Part shown: positions 43,302 through 56,539 of the stretch, in pieces | How positions within the stretch are numbered: the stretch's first letter is position 1 | Layout of the letters: each line of letters begins with the position of its first letter | Source: Selaginella moellendorffii | Lineage: Eukaryota > Streptophyta > Lycopodiopsida > Selaginellales > Selaginellaceae | Assembly: GCF_000143415.4 (NCBI RefSeq) | Contig: NW_003314428.1 | Coordinates: 144,209 to 204,261 of the forward strand | Direction of reading: 5' to 3' | Length of the DNA stretch: 60,053 nt | Translations under genes and position numbers: made by a program | The notes under the pieces: model-generated | Databases searched by the model: none | Told to the model about the DNA's origin: nothing | What the model saw: only the letters and a program-made list of their open reading frames with translations

Positions 43302-44396
43302 GGAGTCCAAGGTTGAGCCTAAAATGGAGATCGAGACCAGATCGAGACCAAGACCGAGTCTAAGTCCGAGTCTGAGTTTGAGTCCGAGCTTGAGTCCGAA
43401 TAGTAATACAGATTAGGTGAAAGCCTAAAGTGGTAGTCCCCCAAGCGGGGAGTTGTAAGGGGTTCCAAAAGTATAGTAGGGAGTGTGTGGGGGTTGGACT
43501 CCAGTGATACCGGTTTGGTCAAGAAAGGCTAGTGTGACCCAGAAGGATACACCTACATGATGGGTCACGATATAACCATTGAGGAGTCTAAGGCTAAAGT
43601 GAACATGAATGGACAAATGGGATAACTTAGTGAAGTGTTTAAGAGCTGACTTTAGCTCCCCTGGGAGATCAAATGGTCAATGCTCCTAATCTAAGTGTGG
43701 GTGGTATTACCTACTTGAATATTTAGAACCATTAGAACCTCACTCTAGCCACATGGCTAGGGCATCTAAGGGTGGAAGGTGGGGAGAGTACCTATGAAGC
43801 TCGCATAGGGCCACAATATTTTGAAATGTCGTCCCAAAGCTTTAGACTATGGAAAGAAAGAGGAGCATTCCTCTTATTTAGTGACTAAGGATATGGTCAC
43901 ATGGTGAGGAAGTCTCAAAGGATAGTGGGACTTAGTGGTTGGGCTTTCAGACCTTGACCTAGTGGTGGTGTTGATGAGCATGGTTGTGATTGAGGAGGGA
44001 CTTGGTGGGGACTGAAAAAAGGACATTGGGGAAGGGTGTTAATTATGTCTTTGAGCATCCTAAGGATGCTAAGGTGTGGTCATGGGATGACCCAGTCTTT
44101 GGGACATGGGACTATGGTATAGGTGGTCTTGGATTACCAATGAGACAAAGGAAAATAGACATCGCCTTAGTGTAACGGGCTAATATATTAGTAGTATCTT
44201 TGGGTGTCTTTCATGAGATTAGACACGTGAAGCACTTGGACCAAGTACAAAGGCTGAGTGACACAAAGGCCATTCACAATACTAGCAAGTCCCTAAGTTA
44301 GAAATAAGAGTTATAAAGGTTGTGAGTGAGATTCTTCCAAGTGGTTAAAGGTGTGATTTAGTGACTAAAGTAGAATGGAAAATTTAGTCACTTACA
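43302..44396 (+). mobile_element. Family A LTR, right part after the gypsy insertion
   Basis: The segment continues the copy from 31904-32086: GGAGTCCAAGG, GAGTCC-type hexamers (43350-43400), GTGAAAGCCTAAAGTGG, and so on to AATTTAGTCACTTACA (44396). The element therefore sits inside the minisatellite of a family A LTR. Confidence 0.8.
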
Positions 44397-46200
44397 ACCA
44401 TCTCTTTTGAAGTCAGCACCTTTAACTAGGGTCTTTATTCCTTCTATTTGCCAATCCCACTTAGCAAGTCACCTAGCCAACATAACATGGTCCCATATAG
44501 AAGCATGAAAGTCCTCAAATATCAATTTTTATTCAAAGCCATTTCTTTGAATATGCTGGAACCATTTCCCTAATCTTGATAGCCTCAAGCTTTAAGACCT
44601 CACCTATATTGTGCTACTTGAATTTTGGGCATTTCTATGAATCATTTGCACTTATCTCTCTAACTACCATCTTACCCAAAATTATTTTCAGAATATTAAA
44701 GGGATTCTGTCCTTTAGCTTGCTAAGGCTTTTCCTTTCACAAGCTTTCTATTTGCCATTTTGTCTAATATGGACAATTCTATATTTTAGACTCTTCATCA
44801 CGCCATTATTGCAAGTAGTAAAACCATTGAGCACTTATTTAGTTCTTTACTCCCAACTTGAATTACCACCCTGGGTTAGGTCTTTGATTTCTACCCCTTT
44901 ATTACTTGCTTTTGGCTTCATATATTCTGTTCGCTTATGCTCTTTTATGCTAAGAGGGTAGCTTTGCACTTCTTACCATGCCTTAACAAGTATTCTTAAG
45001 GATGAATTTACTCAATGACCTAGGGAGCGGTTCCTCAATCTAGATATGGTCACCTTATAATTTTATATACCAAGATTAGCATTTACTACTCATAGATCCT
45101 TATATACTTGTTGCTAGTCATACCAAAATCCTTTTGGCCTTAGTCTATTTTGGATAAATAGATCTCTTTTATCTTTAGCTCTCAACATCTTGGACATTAG
45201 ATATCACCTCCTATTCATTATTCTCTAGGGGTTTAGTCCCTTAGGCCTTATCTAATACCTTCATAATATAGAACACCACTTTTTTTGTGTTTTAATGTGC
45301 TTATATGTTTTAGTGATGGACTTCCTAGACAATAAGCATTTCCTACTATGATACTAACTTGCTATATTGCAACATAAGCACATTATCACTTAAGGGATGT
45401 ATCTAACCTCTTTAAGAAGTTGTAAGAATTTAGCTCCCACTATTTCAACCAATTACTCCAAACCTTTTCTTAGTTTCTTCATAATTATTATATGTTACAA
45501 CTCATTGGTGGTGCTTCCACACCTTCATTAATATTTATTAAGCACATGAATCCCATTAGGCTATGCCAATCCTGTTTCTATTGGGGTTCCTTTGGCAAGA
45601 GGTCCTCTTAACTAGCCAACTTGATATTAAGGCATCTTCCCTTGAGATACTTAGTGTTTCCATACTATATAAGTCTATCTTCATGATATATTTCATTTGT
45701 GTCTATGCTTTTTGCTAAGAATATATTTGTCATTCCATATGTCAACTATTGGTTAGCACTTCACCATCGTATTCATACATAACCCTTTGCAAAAGTTATT
45801 TTCTTTTATAAACACTTTTTTATGACTTTAGTATCATGCCTTCCACCATCAATGAGATACTCACTGTTCTCATGCATCAATCTCATGATCTTTTTAGTGC
45901 TTCACTACTTGCATAACCAACATATCTTAAAATAGGAACTCTCAATTACATAATATGAACATGAGCAATGAAATTACACCTTATTGCAAGTTATTTCTTG
46001 AAGAAGAGAAAATGATTCATGTGTTTAATCCTTAGTCCCTGAAAACTCTCTTTTAGTCTCAACTTTTAAACCTCAATTTTTCATTCACATTTCCTTCAAT
46101 CCAATCTAAGTAAAGTTTACAAAAAAGTATAGCAATGACTATTTGAACTAATAGACTAATCCCTACAATCTTAATTGATCACTCATAATCATGCCTAGGA
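44397..46200 (-). mobile_element. Family A internal region, diverged
   Basis: The plus-strand text matches 49215-51000 in order: CACCTTTAACTAGGG, CCAACATAACATGGT, GGATGAATTTACTCAATGACC. It lies directly next to a plus-oriented LTR although it is itself in minus orientation, so a rearrangement or a second insertion joined them. No open frame longer than 81 codons and no retroelement protein motif is present. Confidence 0.7.
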
Positions 46201-46327
46201 GCAAAGGAACGAGAGCACAGAGCAACTCCCAAGCATACAATCTAGGAGTGAAAGAACTAAAGTAGGGAGCAATATAAGAAGAGTTGTAGAGCATCTAGCA
46301 TCCCACACTAAGACTAACACACAAGAT

Positions 46328-46534
46328 AGAGCCAAATAAAATCTAGCACTAAACCATTTTGTTAATATATCCCCATATATCCCCCACTAGCAAATGTCCA
46401 TTGATACTACACTTAGGTGTCCAATAACACACAAAACAGAGCCAAATAAAATCTAGCACTAAACCATTTTGTTAATATATCCCCATATATCCCCCACTAG
46501 CAAATGTCCATTGATACTACACCTAGGTGTCCAA
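46328..46534. repeat. 97-bp direct repeat, two copies
   Basis: The copies 46328-46424 and 46438-46534 start AGAGCCAAATAAAATC and end GGTGTCCAA. They differ at one base (CTTAGG versus CCTAGG) and are separated by 13 bp. Confidence 0.9.
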
Positions 46535-46559
46535 CAAGAATTCCCTCATGACATTCCTA

Positions 46560-47515
46560 AAACACCTGCTTGCAAAATTTTCTTTTGTTGCTCAGTAATA
46601 TCTGATGGCCCCTCCAAAGGAAATCATCTCAAAAGGAGAAATTTGGGTGAGAGAAGCTAGTAGACATCCTGAAGCTGTCCCTGTATTCATATTCCCCTCT
46701 AATCTATTGTATATACTCACTCTCCTGTGCAGATATCAAGATGAAAGAGATATCACTGGTTTTCAAACCTCCGTGACAGTGCATCCGGCAGATTGTTGGT
46801 GCTGCCAGGCTTTAACTCGATAGTAAAGTCTAGAGTTTGTAGTTGTTCAACCCATAGCATTGTTTCTTGTTGAGATGAGCCTGATCAAGAATAAACTTGA
46901 TGCTGAAATGGTTGGTACATAGGATAAATCTCAAAAGAGTGAGATAATGGCACCACTTGCCAACTGCATGCATCACAGCAAGCATCTCTTGCTCATAAAG
47001 TGGTTGTCTTGATTCCACCTCTAAGTCTCTAGCTTTTGGAGGCCACCAGGTTCTCTCTCTACTTCAAGATAGTACTCATACCAGCATTAGATGCGTCGGT
47101 CTTAATAAAATTTTGTAAAAAATCTGGTAAACACAGTAGTGGTGGTGTCTCTATCTTGTGCTTGAGCCACTTATAAGCAAAATGAGTGTTCTCATTCCCT
47201 AAAATCTTGGAAGTATGCAGAGCATAGTGATGGATGTATAATTCTCAATGAACTTATGTAGATAATTGCAGAGACCCAAGAATGATTGAAGTTACTTCAG
47301 AGATTGAGGTTTTGCTATCAGCCCGAACATATCCTCCTCCGATAACAAATCTAAGGTATTCAATCTCTGACATACCAATGGAACACTTGGATAGCTTGAT
47401 AACTAGCAAGAACTCATCTAGAACTTGAAGCACCTGATGATAAACCTGAAAAGGAATCATGCAAAAAGGCAGTTCATCATTGCTTGGAATGTTGCCAAGC
47501 GTTGGTGAGGCCAAA
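46560..47515 (-). pseudogene. Ty3/gypsy RT-RNase H fragment
   Basis: The minus strand reads VLQVLDEFLLVIKLSKCSIG and EIEYLRFVIGG (end of RT, near 47400-47340). After decay, SRQPLYEQEMLAVMHAVGKW follows, then LDFTIELKPGSTNNLPDALS (RNase H end, near 46830-46760). Several stops and frame changes are present. It is diverged from the other gypsy families here, and no LTR could be assigned. Confidence 0.75.
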
Positions 47516-49150
47516 AGGAGCCCAGGTACATTTTGAGCTCACAATCTCACAAGCTAAGCTCACAACTTCTTAAACATTAAAAAACTTTAGTTCGTCCTAA
47601 ACCAACATTTCTTCATTTAATCTACATTTTCAAGTAAATTTGACTAATAAAGGATAAATATAAATTTAGATTGAAACACTAAAAACAATCTAAAAACACT
47701 TTTGAAGCTCCACAATTGTAAGGCTTGCGTGGTGGATGTGATGGTCCCTTTCAAAATGGAAAACCTATATTGTACGATCTTCCTATTTCTAGCTGGTCAT
47801 GTATGTTAGTCTAATGTTGATATCAGTGGCATTTAGCTCTTTTTCTCAATTTGACTTCACGGCTGGCATCTAGGGTGTGGTGAGAAGCACTCCTAGTAGC
47901 AGCGCTTCATTCAGATATGGGATCCAAGAGATCTGGATGACCCTAGCTCACGCTCTGGAATTAGGGTTCTTGGGCAGAAGCTAGGGTTAGGGTTCCTGGT
48001 GGCTAGGGTTCTGGCTGGTGGCTAGGGTTAGGGTTTGCCCTGTTCTAGGGCTAGGGTTCCTTGGCAGCTAGGACTTCTAGGGCTGGTAGTGGCAAGTCAC
48101 TGCAGTGCTAGGAGGCTCATAAGGCATCTCGACGGTGGACGGATAGTTGCAAAAGCTCTAGAAATGGAGTTCTTTGCCAAGATCTATGCGATCTTGCTTG
48201 CCTTGACGCATGATAGAGACGGTAGCAGTCAAGGACTAAAGGAGCTGGATGCTACTTTAGCGGTGACTTGGAGCAGCTAGGACTTGAAGAAGTTCCCAGC
48301 TTTCTGGATTCTCTATGGACGACGATGCATGGTGTCCTGCTTCGAGATGATCGGGAAGGGAGGATTTTTGGAACCAGTGGCAGGGATTGCTGCCACAAGT
48401 GGGGCCAGTGGCGATGTGGTGTGATACATGTAGGGGATCCATATATCTCTTCTCCAGTGCCTGCTTTGGAATTCGCTCCCTTTGGAGGAGGTTCGTGCCC
48501 TTTCCTCATTCCCTACTGCAGGGCTAAGACTCAGTTGAAGATGAGCTAGCGCACTTATCTCGTATGGGAGGCAAGGTAGCACACTCCAGCCTTGATCTGG
48601 AGGATGTTCACACCTTGCTTGGAGCTACAAGTTGGAGCTATGTCATGACTGGACACTATTTTGGGCTCGGAAGCATGTTGGTAGTGGAGTGCTCTAGGCA
48701 AGTCTCATAGGGCATGGAGCATAGTAGGTGGCTTCAAGTTCTGCGGAGTCACCTGGGATGTGGACGGCCAAAGAGTAGTGCCGGGCGTTCGTGCTCGTGG
48801 AGTGAAGCAGGTGGCCTTAAGTTTCGTGGTGGAGGCACTTGGGAGGCGGATGACCCAAGAGCAACACTGGGTGTTTGTGCTCATGATTTTGCTGGTTTCA
48901 TTAGTTACCTTGAGAGTGCACTCTCAAATTTTGTATTACCTCCTAAGGGGATGTGGAGAAATGTATCTATATGTTGCATCGAACCCAAGCACTAAAGGGT
49001 TAGGACTCGAACCCAACCTCCGTATATGCATCTATGGACGGCATCATCTAGGATGCCTGGCGTGACTCCCCACGTCGGTGCACCAACTTATTCTTAAAGT
49101 GTGCTTTAGATCACAACTTAGGAACATAGTTCCTCTGCACTGCCAAGTCC
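47516..49150. other. Unassigned stretch with telomere-like motif block
   Basis: No gene is supported; frames at 48035-48280 and 48714-49065 have no family motif and sit in GC-richer repetitive text. Seven TAGGGTT motifs lie within 47961-48060. A pol III B-box-like sequence is on the minus strand at 49003-49013. The boundary with the family A interior is vague. Confidence 0.45.
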
Positions 49151-51558
49151 TCTCACTTGACAAGTCTGTGATCATGCATGGACTCCTCCATGCTTGGCCC
49201 CATGGGCCACCCCTATCAAAGTTAGCACCTTCAACTAGGGGGTTTGTTCCCCTGACTTGCTGATCTTGCTTCGTAAGTCATCCAACCAACATAACATGGT
49301 TTCATGCACAAGCATGAAAGTCTTTGACCATCAACTTTTGTTCAAAGTCATCCCTCTGAACACTCGGGGTCTACTTCCCCAACGTTGATAGCATTGCCTC
49401 ATAGCAAGCTTCGATACCACGCTTTTGCTACACCACTCTGATTTCGCATGTTCTATGAACCATTTACCCTTGGCTTTCTAGGTACTAAGCTACCTAGAAT
49501 TGTCTTTGGGAACCTTGAAGGAACTCTGTCCCTTAACTTCCTAAGACGTCTCCTTTCGCAAGCTTTCTAATTGCCATATGGTTTAACATGGACAATTCCA
49601 TACTTTAGACTCTCCATGGCATCATGGTTGTTAATAACAACATGCTTAAGCGCCCATTTGATTCTCTACTCCCAACTAGTATAACCACCTTAGTTATGCT
49701 CTTCAATTCCTATGGTTTGGTTCTATCCCCTTACTACTTGCTTTTGGCCTCACACCTTTGCTTTGGTTATTCTCCTCTAGACTAGGGGGATAGCTTTGCA
49801 CTTTCTATCATGCCTTAGCAAGTATTCATAGGGATGAACCTACCCAATAGCCTAAGGAGTGGTTCCTCAATTCGGGTATGCTCACCTTGTAATCCCACAC
49901 ACCGGGATTAACGTAGGTACTTATGAGCCTTTATATGCCCACACTAGCCTTGCCAAAATTCCATATTTAACTTTGACTAATTTGGGTAGACAATCTTCTT
50001 TTGTCTCCACAACCTTGGACGTTTAGATAGCACTTTCTATCCATCATTCACTAAGGATTTAATCCCTTGGGCCTTATCTATTGCCCTTGCGACAGCAAAC
50101 ACCACCTCCTGGTGTTCTAGAGCATTTGGATGTCTCAATGATGCCCTCTTTGACAATGAGCATTCCCTTTTATGATATTGACTTACTATATTGCAACATA
50201 AGCAATTTATCCCCTATAAAGGTATATTTAACTTCTTTATGCCAGAAGTCTTAGGTAGCTACCTTCTACCAATTTAACCAATTATTTTGCACCGTTTGCT
50301 TAATTGCCTCATAATTGTCAAGTCCTACAACTCATTGCTAGTGCTTCTACACCTCCATCATTATCTGGGTCACCACACTCCAACTGTATGCCTTCTAACT
50401 TAGGCTATGCCAATCTTATTTCCATTAGGATTCCTTTGGAAAGGGGTTCTCGTGAACCCATTAACTCACCTTAAGGCATCACGCCTTGGCACATTTGGTG
50501 TCTCCACACCAGCGACTCCACAAACCTACCTTTATGACGTTTCTTACTTGTGTCTAGGTCTTTGCCAAGACTAATACAGTTCTTTCTTATACCAACTATC
50601 CATTAGCACTGCAGCATAGAGTTTACACACAACTTTGTGTTAAAGTTGTTATTTTTCTGGGAACACCTTTCCCACAACTTTAGTATGGCACCTTCTGCCA
50701 TCAATGAGATACCCACTATTCTCATACTTGGATCTTATGATCCTCCCCAACTTTCGTGGGGCACAACATACCTTAGTCCAAATGCTTTTATCAATCCTTT
50801 AGGACCATTCCTTGACTCTACTCGAGTCATCCAACATTTTTGGACTTTGCTAATCCTTTGACCGTAAGGCCCTATTTTTGAGGTGCTAGCTTGCTAGAAT
50901 ACAACTACATGTAATCCTATTCTACTCATAAGGACCATCTTTGCAAATGTTACTCTAACACTTCATTATTTTTTGTTCCCTGTGGGCTACCTTTGCCCCT
51001 TAGGACTATCCGTCCATATGATGAGAATACCAATTCATTCTCTGAGCACACCCCTAGCTCCTAGGTTGTTCCAGCATTTGTTAAAGGTAGTCCCGGCTAC
51101 CATTTCAAGGACTTATGTCCTCTTCCGTATTTGACCTCCCATGGTCATTAATTTTGATCTCACATTCATGAGCACCAAGCTCAACTACATGAGGATAATC
51201 TTGTGGCTCATTTATTGCTTTGGAGTCTCTATCTTTCCTGTGATCCCAATTATAGTTGTTTACCACAACTACATTAACCAGTTTGCTAAATCAAATGCTC
51301 ATCTGCATCACATCCTCAACTCTTTGATGAAACCTTTATACTGTTCCCAAGATCCCAAAGTCGTTCCCTTACTGGTCCCTTTTCTATCCACCATATTGCG
51401 CACAAGTTCACACATGAACTTGAGTGAGGAGCCATGTCCTCTCGACATGCTACTCCTCAAAGATAGGTCCTTACCCAGAACCTTCCAATTCCAATACAAG
51501 TGGTGATATACTTGGCCAACAATAAGAGTCGGACTAAGGAACAGCTCTGATACCAAAT
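49151..51558 (-). mobile_element. Family A internal region with primer site (LARD-like)
   Basis: On the minus strand the primer site TGGTATCAGAGC (complement of 51544-51555) follows the LTR end at 51559. The interior of about 2.4 kb then has no gag or pol motif and no frame above about 120 codons. The same interior in plus orientation begins at 58290. Large LTRs plus a conserved non-coding interior fit a large retrotransposon derivative that needs proteins from a partner. Confidence 0.75.
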
Positions 51559-52102
51559 TGTAAGTGACTAATTTTTCCATTCTACTTTAGTCACTTAATT
51601 ATACCTCTGACCACTTAGAGGAGTCTCCTTCACAACCTCCATAAGTCCAATTCAGGACTTGGGGCTTGCTCACCCCGAGAATGGCATCCATACCACTCAA
51701 CCTTTGCACTTGGTCCAAGTGCTCCATGTGTTTGATCCAATGATCGACACCCCCAAGGCACCACTAACATATCAGCCTATTACGCTAGGCCTTGCCTATT
51801 CACCTAGGTCACATCGGTGGCCCAACACCACCTGCATTGCAATCCTGTCTCTCCAAGACAGGGCCATTTATCCATGAGTGGTCATCCTAGATCCACTCCT
51901 TAGCAACCTTGGGATGCTTGCAAACATGGGGAATAGCCTTCTCTAATATCTCCTTTCCAGTCTTCACCAAGTCCCTTTCTGACCATAGCCGTGTTTGCCA
52001 ACACTGCCACTGGATCAAGGCCCATAGGCCCGACCACTAAGTCCCACAGTCCTTTGGGACTTCCTCACTGTGTGATTGTGTCCTTGATCACCACACTAGA
52101 GG

Positions 52103-53535
52103 GTTGCTCCTCTTCCTTTCCACAGTCTGGGATTTTGGGACAACATTTCAGAACACGGTGGCCCTACGCGAGCCACATGGGTACTCTCCCCGCCTTCCGC
52201 CTTTGGGTGTTCTAGCCATGGGCTTAGAGCGAGGTTCTGTTGAGCCATGCTGTAAGCAACCAAAGGGAACGACTTGAGAGATGATCCATGGGGTTCAAAT
52301 ATAGAGGGAAAGGGCTCATGAACAAGAGTGCACCCCCTTTTCCAATTGGTTAAGGGTCTTGGGATATTTGGGGTTAAGCGTCCTTGGGTTTGAATAGTAC
52401 TGGGCTGGGTGACCTCCCGGGAAGTCCAAACTCAGGACCTTACATTTGGTATCGGAGCGGTCTCGGGTTCGACTCTGTTGGTTGGCTTAGGGGAATCGCA
52501 CCACATGTTGATTGACATCTGGCTGGTCCAGTTTGCTCCCGCTGGGCTCGACCCGAGGGGTAGGGTGTCAAGAGAGCGAGGCTCTCGGGAGAGCTGCGGC
52601 TCTCAGCTTCCGTTCACGAGGGCGTGAACTTGCAGGGAAGCGTGGTGGATTGTAAGCAACCAAAGGGAACGACTTGAGAGATGATCCATGGGGTTCAAAT
52701 ATAGAGGGAAAGGGCTCATGAACAAGAGTGCACCCCCTTTTCCAATCGGTTAAGGGTCTTGGGATACTTGGGGTTAAGCGTCCTTGGGTTTGAATAGTAT
52801 TGGGATGGGTGACCTCCCGGGAAGTCCAAACTACCTGGTATCCAAATAGGTAGTGCCACCCACACTTGGACTAGGAGCATCGACCATTCGATCTCCTAGG
52901 GGAACTAGAGCCGGCTCTTGAATACTTCACCAAGCTACCCCGCTTGTCGGTCCGTGTTCACTCTAGTCTTGGACTTCCCAGTGGTCAGCTCATCACCCAA
53001 CACTTGGGTACAGCCTTCCTGGGCCAAACTAGCCTTTCTTGGCCAAACTAGCTTCACTGGGCTCAACCCCCACACTCTCCCTACTATTCTTTTGGAACCC
53101 CCCACAACATTGGGTTGCTCCTCTTCCTTTCCACAGTCTGGGATTTTGGGACAACATTTCAGAACACGGTGGCCCTACGCGAGCCACATGGGTACTCTCC
53201 CCGCCTTCCGCCTTTGGGTGTTCTAGCCATGGGCTTAGAGCGAGGTTCTGTTGAGCCATGCCTGGTATCCAAATAAGTAGTGCCACCCACACTTGGACTA
53301 GGAGCATCGACCATTCGATCTCCTAGGGGAACTAGAGCCGGCTCTTGAATACTTCACCAAGCTACCCCGCTTGTCGGTCCGTGTTCACTCTAGTCTTGGA
53401 CTTCCCAGTGGTCAGCTCATCACCCAACACTTGGGTACAGCCTTCCTGGGCCAAACTGGCCTTTCTTGGCCAAACTAGCTTCACTGGGCCCAACCCCCAC
53501 ACTCTCCCTACTATTCTTTTGGAACCCCCCACAAT
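52103..53535. repeat. Local duplication within the family A LTR
   Basis: The block GTTGCTCCTCTTCCTTTCC...GAGCCATGC (52103-52250) recurs at 53114-53262. The block CTGGTATCC...CCCCCACAA (52834-53105) recurs at 53263-53535. The two units are nearly identical, and only the first carries the TRIM. Confidence 0.85.
52251..52832 (+). mobile_element. TRIM (family B), 3' LTR truncated
   Basis: LTR1 is 52251-52444, the primer site TGGTATCGGAGC starts at 52447, the interior runs to 52650 and LTR2 starts at 52651. LTR2 stops at GTCCAAACT (about 52832), missing the final CAGGAGCTTACA, and no target duplication is visible. The empty site GCCATGCCTGGTATCC exists at 53257-53272 in the duplicated copy. Confidence 0.85.
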
Positions 53536-54044
53536 CCCCCCCCCCCCCTCCCCTCCGCCCCTTGGGGACGATTGCTTTGGGCTTTCACCCAATTGCCTGT
53601 ATTAGTATTTGGACTCAGACTCGGTCTCAGTCCCGGACTTGGACTTGGACTTGGTCTTGGTCTTGGTCTCAGTCTTAGTCTCGGTCTCAGTCCCAGTTCC
53701 ATCTCAGACTCCATCTTGGGTCCATCTTGGTCTCCATCTCGGGTTCATCTTGGGTCCATCTCAGACTCCATCTCGGGTCCATCTCAGACTCCATCTGAGG
53801 TCCATCTCGGGTCTATCTCGGACTCCATCTCGGATCCTCTTTTGTCCCTTTTCTAGAGACTCACTCATTGCTCGCTTCGTGCTTGTTCCTCCAGCACTTT
53901 GTTGGGAGTTCCACTCCCGCTCTTGACCTTTCAAGTCGGAGCTTTTAGTCCAGACATGTTACATTCGTTTGGCTTTCGCTTTGGCCACTACCACATGGCA
54001 CCCTTTTAACTGCACTTTGGGGCCTAGGGATTTTGTTTCTCACA

Positions 54045-55502
54045 CCCAGATCCACTCCTTAGCATCATTAGGATGCTTATGGGCAGGGGGAACAGCCTTC
54101 CCCAAGATCCCTTTTTACATTCTCCACCAAGTCCCTTTCTGTCCACTTTCTGTCCATAACCATGTTCACCAACATTGCCTCTGGATCAAGGCCCACAGTC
54201 TCGACCACCAAGTCCCACTATCCTTTGGGACTTCTCCACTGTGTGACCGTGTCCTTGGTCACCACAACAGAGGACTCCTCCTCTTCCTTTCCACAGTCTG
54301 GGACTCTAGGACAACATTTCGGAACACCATGGCCCTACGCAGCCTCGTGGGTACTCTCCCTACCTTCCGCCTTTAGGTGCTCTAGCCATGGGCTTAGAGC
54401 AAGGTTCCGTTGAGCCACACCAGGTATCCAAGTAGGTAGTGCCACCCATGCTTGGATTGGGAGCATCAACCATTCGATCTCCCGGGGGAACTAAAGCCGG
54501 CTCTTGAACACTTCACCAAGCTACCCCACTTATTGGTCCGTATTCACTCTAGTCTTGGACATCCCAGTGGTCAGCTCATCACCCAACACCTGGCCCAGAC
54601 CTGCTCCATTAGGCTCCAACCCCCACACTCTCCCTACTATACTTTTGGAAACCCCACAGTCCCCCCCCCCCGGGAATGATCGCTTTGGGCTTACACCCAA
54701 CTACCTGTATTAGTATTTGGACTCGGGCTCAGACTCGGGCTCAGACTCGGTCTCGGTCTCGGACTCCATCTCGGGTCCATCTTAGACTCCATCCCAGACT
54801 CCATCCCAACTCCATCTCGGAATCCATCTCAGGTCCATCTCGGGTCCATCTCGGACCCCATCTCAGACTCCATCTCAGACTTCATCTCGGGTCCATCTCA
54901 GGTCCATCTCGGGTCCATCTCGGATCCATCTTAGACTCCATCTCGGACTCCATCTTGGACTCCATGTCGGGTCCAGCTCGGGTCCATCTCAGACTCCATC
55001 TCAGATCCATCTCAGACTCCATCTCAAGTCCAGCTTGGGTCCATCTCGGACTCCATCTCGGATCCATCTCAGACTCCATCTCGGATCCAACTCAGGTCCA
55101 TCTCGGACTCCATCTTGGACTCCATCTCGGACTCCATCTCGGATCTATCTCAGACTCCATCTCGGGTCCAGCTTGGGTCCATCTCGCACTCCATCTTGGA
55201 CTCCATCTCGGACTCCATCTCAGATCCATCTTGGACTCCATATCGGGTCCATCTCGGATCCATCTCGGACTCCATCTCGGGTCCATCTCGGGTCCTCTTG
55301 TGTCCCTTTTCTAGAGACTCACTCATTTTTCGCTTCGTGCTTGTTCCTCAAGCACTTCGTTGGAAGTTCCACTCCCGCTCTCAACTTTTCAAGTCAAAGC
55401 TTTTAATCCAAACGTGTTACACTCGATTGGCTTTCGCTTCGGCCACTACCACATGGCACCCTTTCAGCTCCACCTTGGGGCCTAGGGATTCCATATCTCA
55501 CA
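54045..55502 (-). mobile_element. Second family A LTR fragment, minus orientation
   Basis: The fragment starts mid-LTR (CCAGATCCACTCCTTAGC) and runs to the LTR 5' end CCATATCTCACA (55502). It has a long GACTCCATCTCGG-type array at 54715-55300. It is the flank into which the copy at 51559-54044 was probably inserted. Confidence 0.8.
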
Positions 55503-55909
55503 ATGGATCCTCTCTTAAGTCGTTCTCTTTAATTTCTTACAATCCACTATGGTCTTGTGTAAGTTCACGCCCTCATCAACAAAAGCTGAGAGCCACAACC
55601 CTCCTAAGAGCCCCCACTCTCTTGACACCCTACCCCTCAGGTCAAGCCTAGCTAGAGTAAACTGGACTTGTTAGATGTTAATGAACATGTGGTGCAATTC
55701 CCCTAGCCAATCAATAGAGTCGGACCCTCAAGACCCGCTCTGATACCAAATGTAAGCTCCTGAATTTGGACTTCTCAGGAAGTTTCTTAGCCTAATACTA
55801 TTCAAACCTAAGGATGTTTAATTTAAGGGTGCACTTATTCATGGGCCCTTTCCTTTTATATTTAAACCCCATGGATTGTCTCTCAAGTCATTCTTCTTGG
55901 TTACTTACA
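55503..55909 (-). mobile_element. TRIM (family B), truncated, minus orientation
   Basis: A partial LTR (55503-55541), interior, primer site complement GCTCTGATACCA (55738-55749) and LTR 55752-55909 (TGTAAGCTCC...TTACTTACA) are present. The primer site here is the perfect Met-initiator type. The family A element to the left interrupts its first LTR. Confidence 0.8.
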
Positions 55910-56285
55910 AAACTAAAGAAGAGATATTGGGGAAAAGTATTCCCTATGTCTTTAGTCATCCTAAGGATGCTAAGGTGTGGTCATAGGATGACTACTCATG
56001 GACAGATAGCCCCATCTTTGGGAGATGAGACTATGGTATGGATGGTCTTGGATTACTTATGAGGCAAAGGTAAATGGATATAACTGTAGTATAATAGGTA
56101 CCTTTGGGTGTCTATTGTGGGATCAAATATGTGAAGCACTTGGACCAAGTGCAAAGGTTGAGTGGCATATATGCTATTTATAAGGCTAGCATATCCCCAA
56201 GTTGGGAATAAGACTTATGGAGGTTCTGAGTGAGACTAGGTGTGATTGAGTGATTAAAGTAAAAGGGAAAATTTAGTTTTTTACA
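55910..56285 (+). mobile_element. Family A LTR 3' end
   Basis: The segment runs from AAACTAAAGAAGAGATATTGG to AAATTTAGTTTTTTACA (56285) in family A order. Confidence 0.75.
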
Positions 56286-56539
56286 ACTTGGTATCAGAGC
56301 TGTTGCTTAATCCGACTCGTATGGGTGGTCAAGTATATCACTACTTGATATCAGAACTGGAAGGTCCCAAAAGTGGATCTATCTTTGAGTAGTATGTTGA
56401 AAGGGCATGATTCTCCACTTGAGTTTGTACGTGAATATGTAGGTAGTGTGGTGGATAGAAAGGGGTCAATAAAGGAACAATTTTGGGATCTTGGGAATAG
56501 TAGAAGGTTTTCTTTAAAAAGTTAAGGATGTGATTTATT
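56286..56539 (+). mobile_element. Family A primer site and start of interior, interrupted
   Basis: TGGTATCAGAGC (56289-56300) is followed by interior text that matches 58304-58540. It breaks off at GATGTGATTTATT, where the next family A element begins. Confidence 0.8.

Larger units (their letters stand above)
51559..54044 (-). mobile_element. Family A 5' LTR, minus orientation, enlarged
   Basis: The LTR is bounded by TGTAAGTGACTAA (51559) and TTTGTTTCTCACA (54044). It is larger than the 1750-bp copy because of a TRIM insertion (52251-52832) and a local duplication of about 430 bp. The minisatellite lies at about 53600-53850. Primer site and interior lie to its left. Confidence 0.8.

Noticed and set aside
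44719-44961. Hydrophobic 80-codon frame as a membrane protein gene
   Set aside because: It lies inside the repeated family A interior and is not kept in the parallel copy at 49.6 kb.
48035-49065. Several frames of 80-100 codons
   Set aside because: They overlap in different frames with no family motif, splice series or conserved composition.
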